Source: Agrypnia vestita
Lineage: Eukaryota > Arthropoda > Insecta > Trichoptera > Phryganeidae
Length of the DNA: 64,000 nt
Direction of reading: 5' to 3'
NCBI GenBank assembly: GCA_016648135.1
Contig: JADDOH010000142.1
Location: forward strand, 29,185 to 93,184
The stretch's first letter is position 1, and each line of letters starts with the position of its first letter. A program made the translations under genes and the position numbers. Under the pieces are notes generated by a model. The model was not told the origin of the DNA and made no database searches. It was given only the letters and a program-made list of their open reading frames with translations. Below, piece after piece: positions 12,623-23,000 of the stretch.

Positions 12623-13009
12623 CTAACACCCGTGGTGAGGTCCGTGGTGGGGGGGCCCGTGCTGGTGCCCGTGGTGAGGCCCGTGATGGGGCCCGTGGTG
12701 CCCGTGGTGAGGCTCGTGATGGGACCCGTGCTGGGGGCCATGCCCGTGGTGAGGCGGACCAGAGTGGTGAGGTGGACAGCAGTTGTTCGATGGTGGAGGA
12801 CAGGGGGCGTGTGGCGGCCGCGGGCCGCAGTTGTGCGGTGGTTGGGGGCAATGGGGCGGCGGCGGCGGTTGGCAGGGGTTGTGAGGCGGAGGTTGGCAAG
12901 GGTTATGAGGCGGAGGTTGGCAAGGGTTATGAGGCGGAGGTTGGCAGGGATTGGGCGGGCGCGTTCCGCAACGTTTCGGTGCACCGCGGTGATGAGAATG
13001 ATCACCCAT
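12623..13009 (-). CDS. Small His/Pro/Cys-rich repetitive protein (128 aa)
   Basis: On the minus strand an ATG at 13009 opens a 128-residue frame. The N-terminus is MGDHSHHRGAPKRCGTRPP. Next come four tandem units of the type NPCQPPPH, then a Pro/Cys segment (PPSNNCCPP) and a C-terminal His-Gly-Pro tract of HHGPHHG units ending in Cys. A strong acceptor (TTTTTTTCAG, about 13027-13036) precedes the ATG, fitting a 5' UTR intron. An AATAAA signal lies about 215 nt past the stop (near 12405, minus strand). There is no signal peptide. The GC-rich island stands out sharply from the AT-rich flanks. All six frames are open because of the GC content, but only this frame gives a regular, cysteine-phased repeat and a splice-bounded start. 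Composition suggests metal binding or a structural role, which is only inference; no family is recognised. Confidence 0.5.
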   Translation of the reverse strand: MGDHSHHRGAPKRCGTRPPNPCQPPPHNPCQPPPHNPCQPPPHNPCQPPPPPHCPQPPHNCGPRPPHAPCPPPSNNCCPPHHSGPPHHGHGPQHGSHHEPHHGHHGPHHGPHHGHQHGPPHHGPHHGC

Positions 13010-13559
13010 TGCTTATTCTTAAGAATCTGAAAAAAATACATCTTTTAAAATAATGTGATAACGTGTAAACATTAAAATTTTTGGTGTTCTAAACCACTCG
13101 CTTGCCCCGCATTTTAACAAACATCGTCAGGATTGCCTCGGAACAAATGGCCGCCGCGACGCATAATCGAGAATTTACCGTAATTTCATTATTTTCTATG
13201 CTAGTGTACAAAGATAATATTGGTTTGTCATCCCAGTAATAAAAATTTCGTTTAATAATAAAAATGTCTACCCGTAACTTCCTGTAACCCCGTGTTCAGT
13301 TTTCAGTTTGGTCTTTTAAATAAATACCTAAAAGGTTTTTAAAAGCAGTCAAGTTCACATTTTTGGACATGACTGCTCATGATCTCTCTGGAAGTGCACA
13401 TTTTGAACAGGAGCAAGCGAGTGGTTAAAGGATAATGTAAATTCCTTATTGAAACAGCGTAATTACTAAAAACATTAGGGCCTGCAAGTCCGCTATGGCT
13501 GGAGTAAATAAACTTATTTAAATATTATTATGTCACATTAAATTAAATTATTAATCATT

Positions 13560-13604
13560 AAATCCCATTCATTATTAAATCCCATTCAATAATGAATGGG
13601 ATTT
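13560..13604. repeat. Perfect 17-bp inverted repeat (hairpin)
   Basis: AAATCCCATTCATTATT (13560-13576) is exactly mirrored at 13588-13604 with an 11-nt loop. The loop itself repeats the start of the arm. It could be a small fold-back or a replication-slippage product. Confidence 0.7.
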
Positions 13605-13609
13605 CCCAC

Positions 13610-15140
13610 CCGTTTGCGAAATTTTAACTATGTTTATTGCAAGCGGCATAAAGCGAGACTACGCGTAGGTACCTACTTATTTTGGATAGGTGGTAGAAAT
13701 CCATCAGCATCCAATCTAACATGAAAATTTTCTCGTGTCTTAGAAATTTGGTGGTAAATATTTATCAGTTGAACAGCCAGTTATCACTCTTAATGTTGAC
13801 CTTTTCAAGATTAGCTTCCAAGGAGTCCTGTGAAGCATTTTTTTATCCCCCATGTAAGCGTTTTACCTGAGATAGCTGTAAATACAAAGGTAATCTCCTT
13901 TGATAGTAGGTACTACCTATAGTTTTAAGCATTCAGACCTCGTGGCCAAAACATTTAGAATTACCTATATTTAAGAGTGATAGCCAAGAAGTAACTTCAA
14001 AAGATAGGTCTATCTAGAAGGTGATGGTATACAGTGGCACCCACTACTTACACCTAATGAAACGCCAGCAGCACATTGTGAAAAAGCTGAGAAACCAAAA
14101 AGAGAAAGAAGAGCACACAAAATAGGTAGGTACATGCCCAATATATTGTAGAACTGGACTCTTTAGTGACAGTTTTTACCTTAAACACGAGAGACATCCG
14201 CCGACAATAATGTACCCAAGTCAATCGCAGAGAGATTTTCGACGACTCAAGCAAAAAATCATAATACCTATATATTATATTTCTCTCTCATTTGCACTAC
14301 CATTGGCTCCGTAGGTATAAAAGAAAAAAAAACAGAATGAGATGAGTCATACTAAAACTCTCTACGGTTGACCTTTAATGATACATACTTCGTGCTCCGA
14401 GTATAAAACACAATTGACAATAAATAAATGGTAGCTAGCTTCCTAGGTACCCCCTGACTTTTGACAAAAATTTCATCTTTGCTTTTCGATTGTAACAATG
14501 TGCAAACACTAACCTGTTTATAATATTATCTCGCGAATAAGGTACCTAATATCCTGATGATCTGGCCCTAATTTAAATAGAATATTAGTTGGACTTGAAC
14601 TATTCACTGGCAAAGCTCGAATATAAAGTGACATGATTTGAATGACACACAGACCTACCTACAACTTGCCCCACCTAAGATAAGAAAATTTTGTGAAATC
14701 GCATTGATAAGACAATTTCAAGATAACGTTTTGTGCATACAAAATATCGTTTTTTACTTATTGCGAAAAAAAAATATTCTGCGAAATCTTCAGTATAAAT
14801 GAGTAAATAAATGTAAATGTATTTGTAGTGAACCTATAGCTTTCTTAATTTCAAGAACGCATTAAGATACGCACTTATTCTACTTTATATAAGTAGGTAT
14901 GTAAAATAATATTTGAAGGAAATATTAGTTTTTAAAGAGATAACATTGTACCTAAAAAGTAAAATGTTGCATTAGCGCACAATTAGCCACCCCCGCGGCT
15001 AATGGTGCGCAATAAATCTGGACAAAAAAGGACAATCATTTTTTATAAAAAAATATTTATTACCAAACATTAACATTAAAACTCAAAACTATTATTGTTT
15101 GAAATTTAGTTAGATTTAATGTTGGTAGAAATCAATATTA
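13610..15140. other. Non-coding stretch, rich in TAGGTACCTA-like words
   Basis: No gene recognised. Short words such as GTAGGTACCTAC recur. A hairpin (14975-15010) has arms GCGCACAATTAGCC and GGCTAATGGTGCGC, 13 of 14 bases paired, around a C-rich loop. Confidence 0.5.
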
Positions 15141-15148
15141 AACTTTTC

Positions 15149-15275
15149 TTAAAAGATCTTCCTGCTTTCCTTTTTTAAACATTTATAATTTCTTATTGCA
15201 TCTAGCGCGTTTTGAAGATTTTCGGCTGTGTGAGAATGGATGGCAGTCTTACGAGTGTAGGTAATTTCTAGGCAT
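15149..15275 (-). pseudogene. Pipsqueak-type HTH domain, N-terminal fragment of a pogo/jerky-like transposase
   Basis: An ATG directly after a good acceptor (TTGTTGTTCCAG) starts MPRNY. After a small insertion of CTAC the frame continues TRKTAIHSHTAENLQNALDA and IRNYK. This matches the usual start of jerky/pogo-related proteins, where MPR-Y-RKT is followed by a W-EE-M--A--AVR helix. The motif's usual tryptophan is replaced, the frame is shifted, and it stops after about 40 residues. It is a decayed transposase fragment. Confidence 0.55.
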
Positions 15276-16122
15276 CTGGAACAACAAATAAAATATAGAG
15301 TTAGTAGACACCGTACTATTTAATTATCTACATTTAATTATTAACTATGTGGGGTTTTTTTAGAATTCATTACATGACAAAAAACGATTTATTTAGTAAT
15401 CAATCGAATGTACTAAAACATTCACTAAATACCAGATTTTAAATAAGAAGACACCACATTCCAAACGATTGGGTATAAATTGTGGACTTGTCGCCTTATT
15501 TTAAGCTGCCGATAAAAAAAAATATAAACAAAGTATAAAAATTTATAAACAATGTGTTAAAAAAAACAAAATCGATAAAGTGATCTCACCACGGTCATGT
15601 GTTTCAGGTAATAGGTAGGTACAAGGGATCGCACCAACAATTCAGCCATCGCGAAGCCAACACTATTTGATTTCCATTTGATAATTTAGTATTTTAAAAA
15701 TATTATGTGAAATTTGAGAGAGTGTCAATAAACTACGTGGTTCCATTTTGAACACTTTTGGACCCTCCCTTCCCCGGAGTAGAATATATCTACCTACTTT
15801 TTTCCTATTAATTCCAGAAGATATTTTTGCTGTGCTGTTATTTTATTTTGGGAAATTATTATACAATATCAAAAAAATATTCGTTTAGCATGACCAGTGA
15901 AGTTTCTTCGAAGCTGGTAAAAAAAACTAAGTAAAAAAATGTGCATAAAATGAACAAGGCATTTTTATAATCAATTATCATTACATTAATAACAGTATTT
16001 ATTAATAGATTAATTAAATTTCAGTATTTTCTACAATTTGAAGAAAATACCGGTTCTGTTGGATATGAAGATAGTACCTACCATTCAGGCGATACAGACT
16101 CTCGCGATTGAGCAATATACTC

Positions 16123-16560
16123 TTAGCTTAGCTTAGCATACTCTGCTTTCATGGGATAGTCATCTATAACCATATTGCTCCGTACTTTTGTGGACAGCAT
16201 ACTATCGTAACAGCGGCATATCATATTATATTTTACATATTGTAACAACAGACTCATCGAGATGCCATAGTGATCATGAGGAAATATTATACCGGTCAGT
16301 TTGCGACTTAATGGAACCATACGCCTTTCCACACGATTATGGAACCTCGTCCAGAAGTGTTGGTGATAACAAACAATGCGCCAAGGTTATGAGTTTTAAA
16401 GCGATTACGACCATTGATTTCGCTTGATGTCACGATGCTGTGCAAAATTTCAGAGTTGATTTGTAGAAAAAATGATTATCAGAACTGATCATATCGGCAT
16501 GCGCCTCACAACTATGTAGCACGATGTGGGAACTGTTTGCAAAAACAATATCATTCAGGT
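16123..16560 (-). pseudogene. Decayed element-derived protein with VERRM-PLS and PHDHYG motifs
   Basis: The minus strand encodes FHNRVERRMVPLSRKL, then GIIFPHDHYG, and later MVIDDYPMKAEY in one 69-residue frame (16123-16332). Upstream homologous pieces (for example near 16500) are broken by stops. This motif series is familiar from multi-copy insect proteins that look transposon-encoded, but I cannot name the superfamily. No terminal repeats were identified. Confidence 0.4.
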
Positions 16561-17162
16561 GGAACAAATGGCAATAACGAAAGCAAATCTATAAATTATT
16601 TTTCATCAATCTATAAAAAACTCGCATATATTTTTTTTATATTGATGTTACTGGTATTATAATGTTTTGACTAATGACATACCTATATCAAGTTCTCGGA
16701 GTTCAGGATTTTTTAAAGCCAACAAGGTAAAAATCTGCCCAGCTGCAACTTCCGTGATCAATCTTGTTTTGGCCCGTTCCACTGGCTGGCCATTTACTAG
16801 TTTTGATCTACATATATATTTAGCCAGAATTTTTCTCCATGTATATGTGAATGAATTAAAGTCGGCATCTCACTGACTTTCATCTTCCTTCCTTTCTTAA
16901 CAAGTGTTCTTAATAATTCTGTGGTACTAAAATGCACATATACAATACTTGAACAAATGCATACATTTTACCTATTTTTAGTTTTGCTTTGTTCTTTTAC
17001 TTTTCTTTTGGTCAACGTTAAAAACGTAACTTTTACTTTTCCCTTTATATCACTGTTTTTTGACCAATCTTGATTGAATTAAGCTGGTGATATATTTTGC
17101 ATCCTGGTATGATTATTAGTTTGGTTTGAAAAACATGCTTTGTCTATTGGTCTACTGCAGGC

Positions 17163-17393
17163 GTGTGCAGTGAGAAAATTGAAGCATGACTTTTTCATGA
17201 ACATATATTTTAGAAAAAAATATAAATTAAATATTTATCTGATACAACATTATGATGTATAATAATAATTGTATGTTAATAACAGTATGATAATAATTGT
17301 GATAGGAGAATTACGAGATTTATGTTTTGTTTTAAATTTTTTTCAAAATATATGCTTTTGTAAAAGTTATGCTGCAAAGTTCCCACAGCAAGC
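17163..17393. repeat. MITE, 'GCAGTGGGAAC..AAGCATGACTT' family, copy 1
   Basis: The left end GTGCAGTGAGAAAATTGAAG plus CATGACTTTTT and the inverted right end (AAAGTTATGCTGC then AAGTTCCCAC) match the ends of 43982-44171. A third copy is at 52800-52951. Several share the internal words GTGATAGGA and TTACGAGAT. Confidence 0.5.
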
Positions 17394-17528
17394 TGCTCTA
17401 CTGTAATTTTCTGGTTACATTTGAATTTACAAGTACATATTACAATTAAGTGCCATTACTAACATGATTGGTAAAAGGTAGTCACAAGGTTTTAAATATT
17501 TTATTATATTAAATTTTTCACTAATGTG

Positions 17529-18147
17529 GAAGCACAATATTCACTACTTTGCTGGAAGATTGTTTCCTCTGAATTTTCATCGTTGTTAGAATTGTAAGAG
17601 ATTTCAAAGCGTCGTAAACATTTGGATCTAGGGAAATTACATCTGAACAGTCCATTGTTGATAACAAGTCATCCATTTGTACATTCCCAGCGGTCGAAAA
17701 AATATCACTTTTTTCACACTTACTAGAGGTGATGTTATTCGATTTAATTAGAAATTATTTTATAAGAGTTAACACTTTTTACACACAACGGAAATAAAAT
17801 GAAACGAACAATACTTATTACAAAAAAAATTTAAAAAACTACATGAAATGAGCACCTAACCTTATTAATAACCCAACGAAACAAGATGAAAGAACTCATG
17901 TTATACTGTGAAACAAGTAACAATTGACAACTTGAAAACTCAACAAATCCATTCACTAAATGTTAGGGGAATTCTTGATAATAGAGAGTGTAGGTGTATT
18001 CGGATACACGGTGCACGGTCAAACGGTAATATGCGTCGCGTTCAGTTATAAATAGCTTGTTTTTAATATTCATGATGATATTTGGCGAATACGAATATTC
18101 GGAAAATAGCTACCATTCGGCGAATATTTGTATTCGTTGCATCACTA
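17529..18147 (-). pseudogene. hAT-like element remnant with one terminal end and an ORF piece
   Basis: Read on the minus strand, the element begins at 18147 with TAGTGATGCAACGAATACAA followed by repeated ATATTCGCCGAAT words, typical of hAT ends. About 400 bp in, an open frame (17529-17745) reads NNITSSKCEKSDIFSTAG, then MDDLLSTMDCSDVISLDP and YDALKSLTILTTM before a stop. No clear family match exists for this piece. The other end was not found, so the element is truncated. Confidence 0.4.
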
Positions 18148-18149
18148 GT

Positions 18150-18300
18150 CATCAGAACTGATGTCATCAGCCTTGATGGACCCAGTAATGGGATCCGAAA
18201 CCTCAGCTGGAGTCAGATATATGTACACGGAAAAATATCCCAAAAAAAACTGCACACATAAGATTCTGAACGGCTGTGAAAACCTGAGAACGCTTTTTAC
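18150..18300. repeat. Dispersed repeat copy with GGACCC..GGGATCCGAAAC core
   Basis: Contains CTTGATGGACCCAGTAATGG followed by GATCCGAAACCTCAGC, then the arm GATTCTGAACGGCTGTGAAA. It shares core and arm with 57955-58205 and core with 44400-44460, 57860-57890 and 63720-63760. Confidence 0.6.
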
Positions 18301-18309
18301 CAAACTTAC

Positions 18310-19841
18310 GTTAGCTTCACCTGTTGGTATGGTCTTATAATCGTATAATAATATAATAACCCACTTCCCAATGTCTGATCGAGCTGAAATTTTGCATGAA
18401 AATACACGAATCAATTATAAGATTCACTAATTAATCAATTAATCCTTCATAATTACTTAAAGTTTTATATGGGAAATAAGTTATTGAGCTCATAAAAGGA
18501 TGGCACTTGTTTCCTACCGAAGCGATTTTGTACACGGGGTAGTATTAAGACCAAAAAGTAAAAAAATTACATTGCATGAGAATTTTTTTTTTTAAAAAAA
18601 CATCACTAAACTCACGGATCTGTACAACTCACTCGGAACTTTCTACGGTAAAAATGCTGGCTGACACATGTGTCCTTTTAGAAAAGAATTTGCAATTGCC
18701 TTTCTGCCTTTTTCGATGGCAGAAAGAACTATCTGCACTTGACCATTTTGCCACAATTATAATTTTATGTTTGCGACTCTTACGACTTTGTTAATATGGT
18801 AGTGACAGGAGTGTTGTTTTGATATATATATATATATATAATGATATTTACAATAAAGATAAGTTTATTTTAAGAACATTGTGGAAGAAACCTTACAAAC
18901 TGAAAAAATTGCAGATGGTCCCTTCCGCCATCTGACTACCGAAATAACGAGTGTAAAAACACCCCAAGCGAACAAGTTTATAAAAAAGATGCTGTATAAA
19001 TTAACCTATTCAATTACTATTGTTGACAACATATTATGAGATGTGTAGAGTTAGTCTGATCCGATCTGAGTAATAAAGTGATGGCAGAGTAGAGGCTTAA
19101 TCGGTTGGTTTTCAAACTAGCCTTAAACAAGTATCCATTTAAGTATATGATTGTTGTAATGTGTAGTGTTTCCGTACAAATACTGAATTTCGAGCGAGAC
19201 GATTCAGGATTTAAGAGATCAATGATTAAAACAAAATTCAGGTTACGGATACATACCGCCGATTTATTGGAGAATACTGCCGTTCGAAATATACAATGTG
19301 CCTTTTTATAGCCAAAAATATCTAGCCTGGGAATGTTTACAATATAAAATCAATCATACCTTTACATAGTGAATTTTCCAAAACCTAAAACCAAAAACGA
19401 GTGCGTGCACGTATTCTATATGCAAAATATAGTCCACAATGTTTTCACATGAACTTCTCTGAATGCCACATGGATGCCATGAGTGATAAAAATCCAACAT
19501 ATTTTTACAATATACACAGTAAATCCGAATTAGATACATATACATACATATGAGAGAACAAGAAGTCAATCGATTCACGAAACATTATTATATTTGCAAC
19601 AATTATTTTATTTACTCGTATGATACACAAGGATAAAACACAAATCATATGCAAAATTCAACCGAATTTAATGTAAGCGTCAAGGAAAACTTACATTTAA
19701 GTAAAAAGAAAAATACAAAATAAACATTTTTGGTGTATTTTTATAAAAATATATACACTAAATATTATTTAATTACAAATAGTCACAATATCTTTACACT
19801 GCACTGCATTATTTCTGGTAATGCATACTCAATATTTGTTA
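18310..19841. other. Non-coding DNA downstream of WDR61
   Basis: AT-rich sequence with a short TA microsatellite near 18822-18840. Open frames are short and unsupported. Confidence 0.5.
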
Positions 19842-19847
19842 TTTATT
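19842..19847 (-). terminator. Candidate polyadenylation signal of WDR61
   Basis: AATAAA on the minus strand about 215 nt after the WDR61 stop codon, giving a 3' UTR of ordinary length. Other A-rich hexamers exist nearby, so the choice is tentative. Confidence 0.5.
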
Positions 19848-20060
19848 AAAACACTTAAATTCATCAAATGTCTGACAGACAAACGTATCACGTTATAAAA
19901 TATGTATTCTCTGTTAGGACAACAGTGATGTACAGATGAAAAATAAAAATTTGTCATAAAAGATCCATGATTATTTAATAGTTCAAAAACTATAACTCTT
20001 CCATTGTCATAGTCAAGGTCGAGAAGGCTGATTATAATCTCCAGAAAAGACACAATTGCC

Positions 20061-23000
20061 TCAGATTGGCGTTACTCCAACTGGACAGTCGTACAGGTTG
20101 ATGGATTTGTCCTCTGATACAGACACAAGACGAGTGCTGTCTGGATTGAATTTCGCACTCCATACCTGGGAAAATAAAGAAACATTATATATAAAAATAT
20201 TTTAAATCATTTGTGTATGAAAGCAAAGGCAGCAATATCCAAAGAAATAAAAAATGTTTTGAGTGCAGTCACCGACGATTACTAAAATAAATTGAACTGA
20301 ATTCTAGATTTTATATACATATCTATCCCTTCAAAAATCATGTTTCCTATAAATTTATAGGCTACGTTCCCTATAAAATCTCAAATTCAGTATGTTATAA
20401 ATTAGTAATTCTCGATTATTTTTTTTAGATATTGGATATACTTTTACACTCTACATTTGATATATATAGTGTCTCATAGCTAGTAACAAAAACTTTACAG
20501 GTCAGGTGGATTCCTGCCTCGATAATGAGTTGAAAATTTTTCTAGCAACCGTGACCTTAACATCAATAGTTATAGAGGTATGCGATATCAAAGTTTGCAT
20601 TTTTTTTGTAACTTTTGGCGAGATAAAGACTCTTCAAGTGGGAACCAGTGAAGGAAATGAAAATAATGAAAATCCAAATTTAAGTCAGAGTAACATAAGT
20701 TGGTTAAAATTGTTCAAATACATAGTTTGATATTACGTGCAACGGTACGCAAATAGATCAATACTATAAGTTTTCACCTCGATTGGCATGGTTAGTTTGC
20801 ATTAATTACATTAATATGTAATTATATGTTACTTCAAAATATTTCCTCAGAGTAATAAAAAAAGAAAACGTTCATGAAATAAGCACCTTTTTTCACAATT
20901 TTAAATTATTTCGGATTTTCCTTTGGTCCCTTGAATCATAAATTAATGAGGTTTTAGTAAACATATAATGCTTGCGACCACCCTAGATTTGACTCTACAG
21001 AAAATTATCTGGGGTGTTAGAAAAAAATCTCCACCAAAAGAAATTAAAACAACTTTAAATTTGACATGTACTTTATTTACATGTACATGTATTAGATTTG
21101 TGTCTGCACCATCATCATAAGTAAACTCTAGCTCTAAGCACTTTCAAATAATATTTTAGAAACTCATCATCCACTAAGATTTATTTCCCTTTCCCATTTG
21201 TCAATTTCTGTTACATATAAACAATTTTGCCAGTTATTATTCTTTCATGTTTTGAAAAAAAAAATTAAAACATACTTGATCTGTGTGCTCGCTGAAGGTT
21301 TGTATGCACTTTTTAGATGCAACTTCCCAAATCTTGACAGTCTTATCGGAGCTGCAGGAAGCGAAGTGTTTCCCATCAGGACTGAAGGCAACCGACAGCA
21401 CCCACGAAGCGTGACCAGAGAGGGTCCCCGCCACATTTGCGTGTTGCCTGAAAAAAGATATTAATAAATAAATATGAATACATTTCTGAATACGTTCATA
21501 TGAGTAAATGGAGTTCACAAAGAACCTGAAATTTAAAAAAATAGAAAAAAATATTCGTAGGACATTCAAATTATGTAACTAAAAATATATTGATTTATGA
21601 TGCAACAGTCTAAAAATTATTTAAAATTACAAATTACTGGGGTTTTATAATTATCGTTATTATCGACGTTAATTAACTATGGAATTAATATTTCGAGTCT
21701 TGTGTGTTTTAAAAATGTCGAATTTTGACTAATTTCGAATTATCGGGATTTGAATTAGCAGGGTTTTATTGCATATCTAAAGTGTATGCATTTGCTATAT
21801 TTAATCCTGAATGCAAACAATATTCCAATGTCCTTCTGCATATCACTCATAGCGAAGTGAAAAGAAAACTAATATTAAGTTGAAGTGAAGTCTCAATTTC
21901 TTTTGAAATATATATGTTACATCGAATTTGCATTTTTAGTGAGACTATACTTTCACTAGTAAAAATGTACTTTTCCCGGTCGGGCAGAGTGGGGGTAGTG
22001 AAAACATCTAAATCAACGAATTCTCAGAATCACTACACATAATCCGTGAAATTACATTACTCAAAGCATAGACAATATATCGGTGAAACCATCAATTTAT
22101 ACACGTAATTCTTAAAGCGTAGAAAGTATAAAGGCGGCACTACACTAGACGATTTTTATTCATTTTGCGGTCCTATTTTAACTCCTAAATTAAAATAGGA
22201 CAGCGGCACCGCAAAACGAATACGAATCGCGAAGTAAGGTGTCGGCTGAAAGATCGCGCACTCGGGTTTTTTATGATATCTGACGACTGCCGGAACAAAA
22301 CGAGGTTATGTCACCATGTAAATATTGGGGGGTTGAGGGAAAATTTTTATTAATGAATATGTATTTTGTCAATTAAGTTTATTAAATATGTTTTTTTTAT
22401 AACAATACAACAAAAGTTTATTTCTTACAAATATAGAAACATAAATAAACGTACACCCGGTATTATTAATTTTAAATGAATCTTTAAAAGTACGTCAAGT
22501 AACAAACACTCGATGCGAAAAATACAAAAATCAAAGAGATTCTAAGTCATCATTTACGTTTGAATTCATTCAGATTCTTCCGCATTTCCAATTTTCTATC
22601 TTTTTATCAAAAATGTGTCTAATGTCGTTTGCGTTTCTTGTTTGCGCACGTGTAAGCACGGGTGGTAGACGTACAACATAAAGTGCGCGGTTTTTAAGTT
22701 CGCAAACTTACTCGGCTCGACGTCGGTGACAGACGTGAAGCTTGCTCGCACCGTATCATTTTTATGAGTTTAATCGACTGTCTTTTGAATTATAAGATGA
22801 TCAGAATTTCGTAAGTGTTCGCGATTAAAATTTTAAAAATATATTACGTTTTAGTTACCTACCTAAACTAATCATTGAATATCAAAGACCAGTCCAGAAG
22901 TGTGACAGTTCGAGAAACAGAACTATCGCCACAGAATAGAGAATATGCTATCGCTCAAAGGATAAAAATTAGAAATACTGTCGCTTTGTGATGACTTTGG

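Noticed and set aside
12586..13053. Long open frames on both strands overlapping the His/Pro-rich ORF (up to 153 aa)
   Set aside because: They are by-products of GC-rich repeats; they give Arg/Gly/Thr-biased sequence without splice-bounded starts or regular cysteine phasing.
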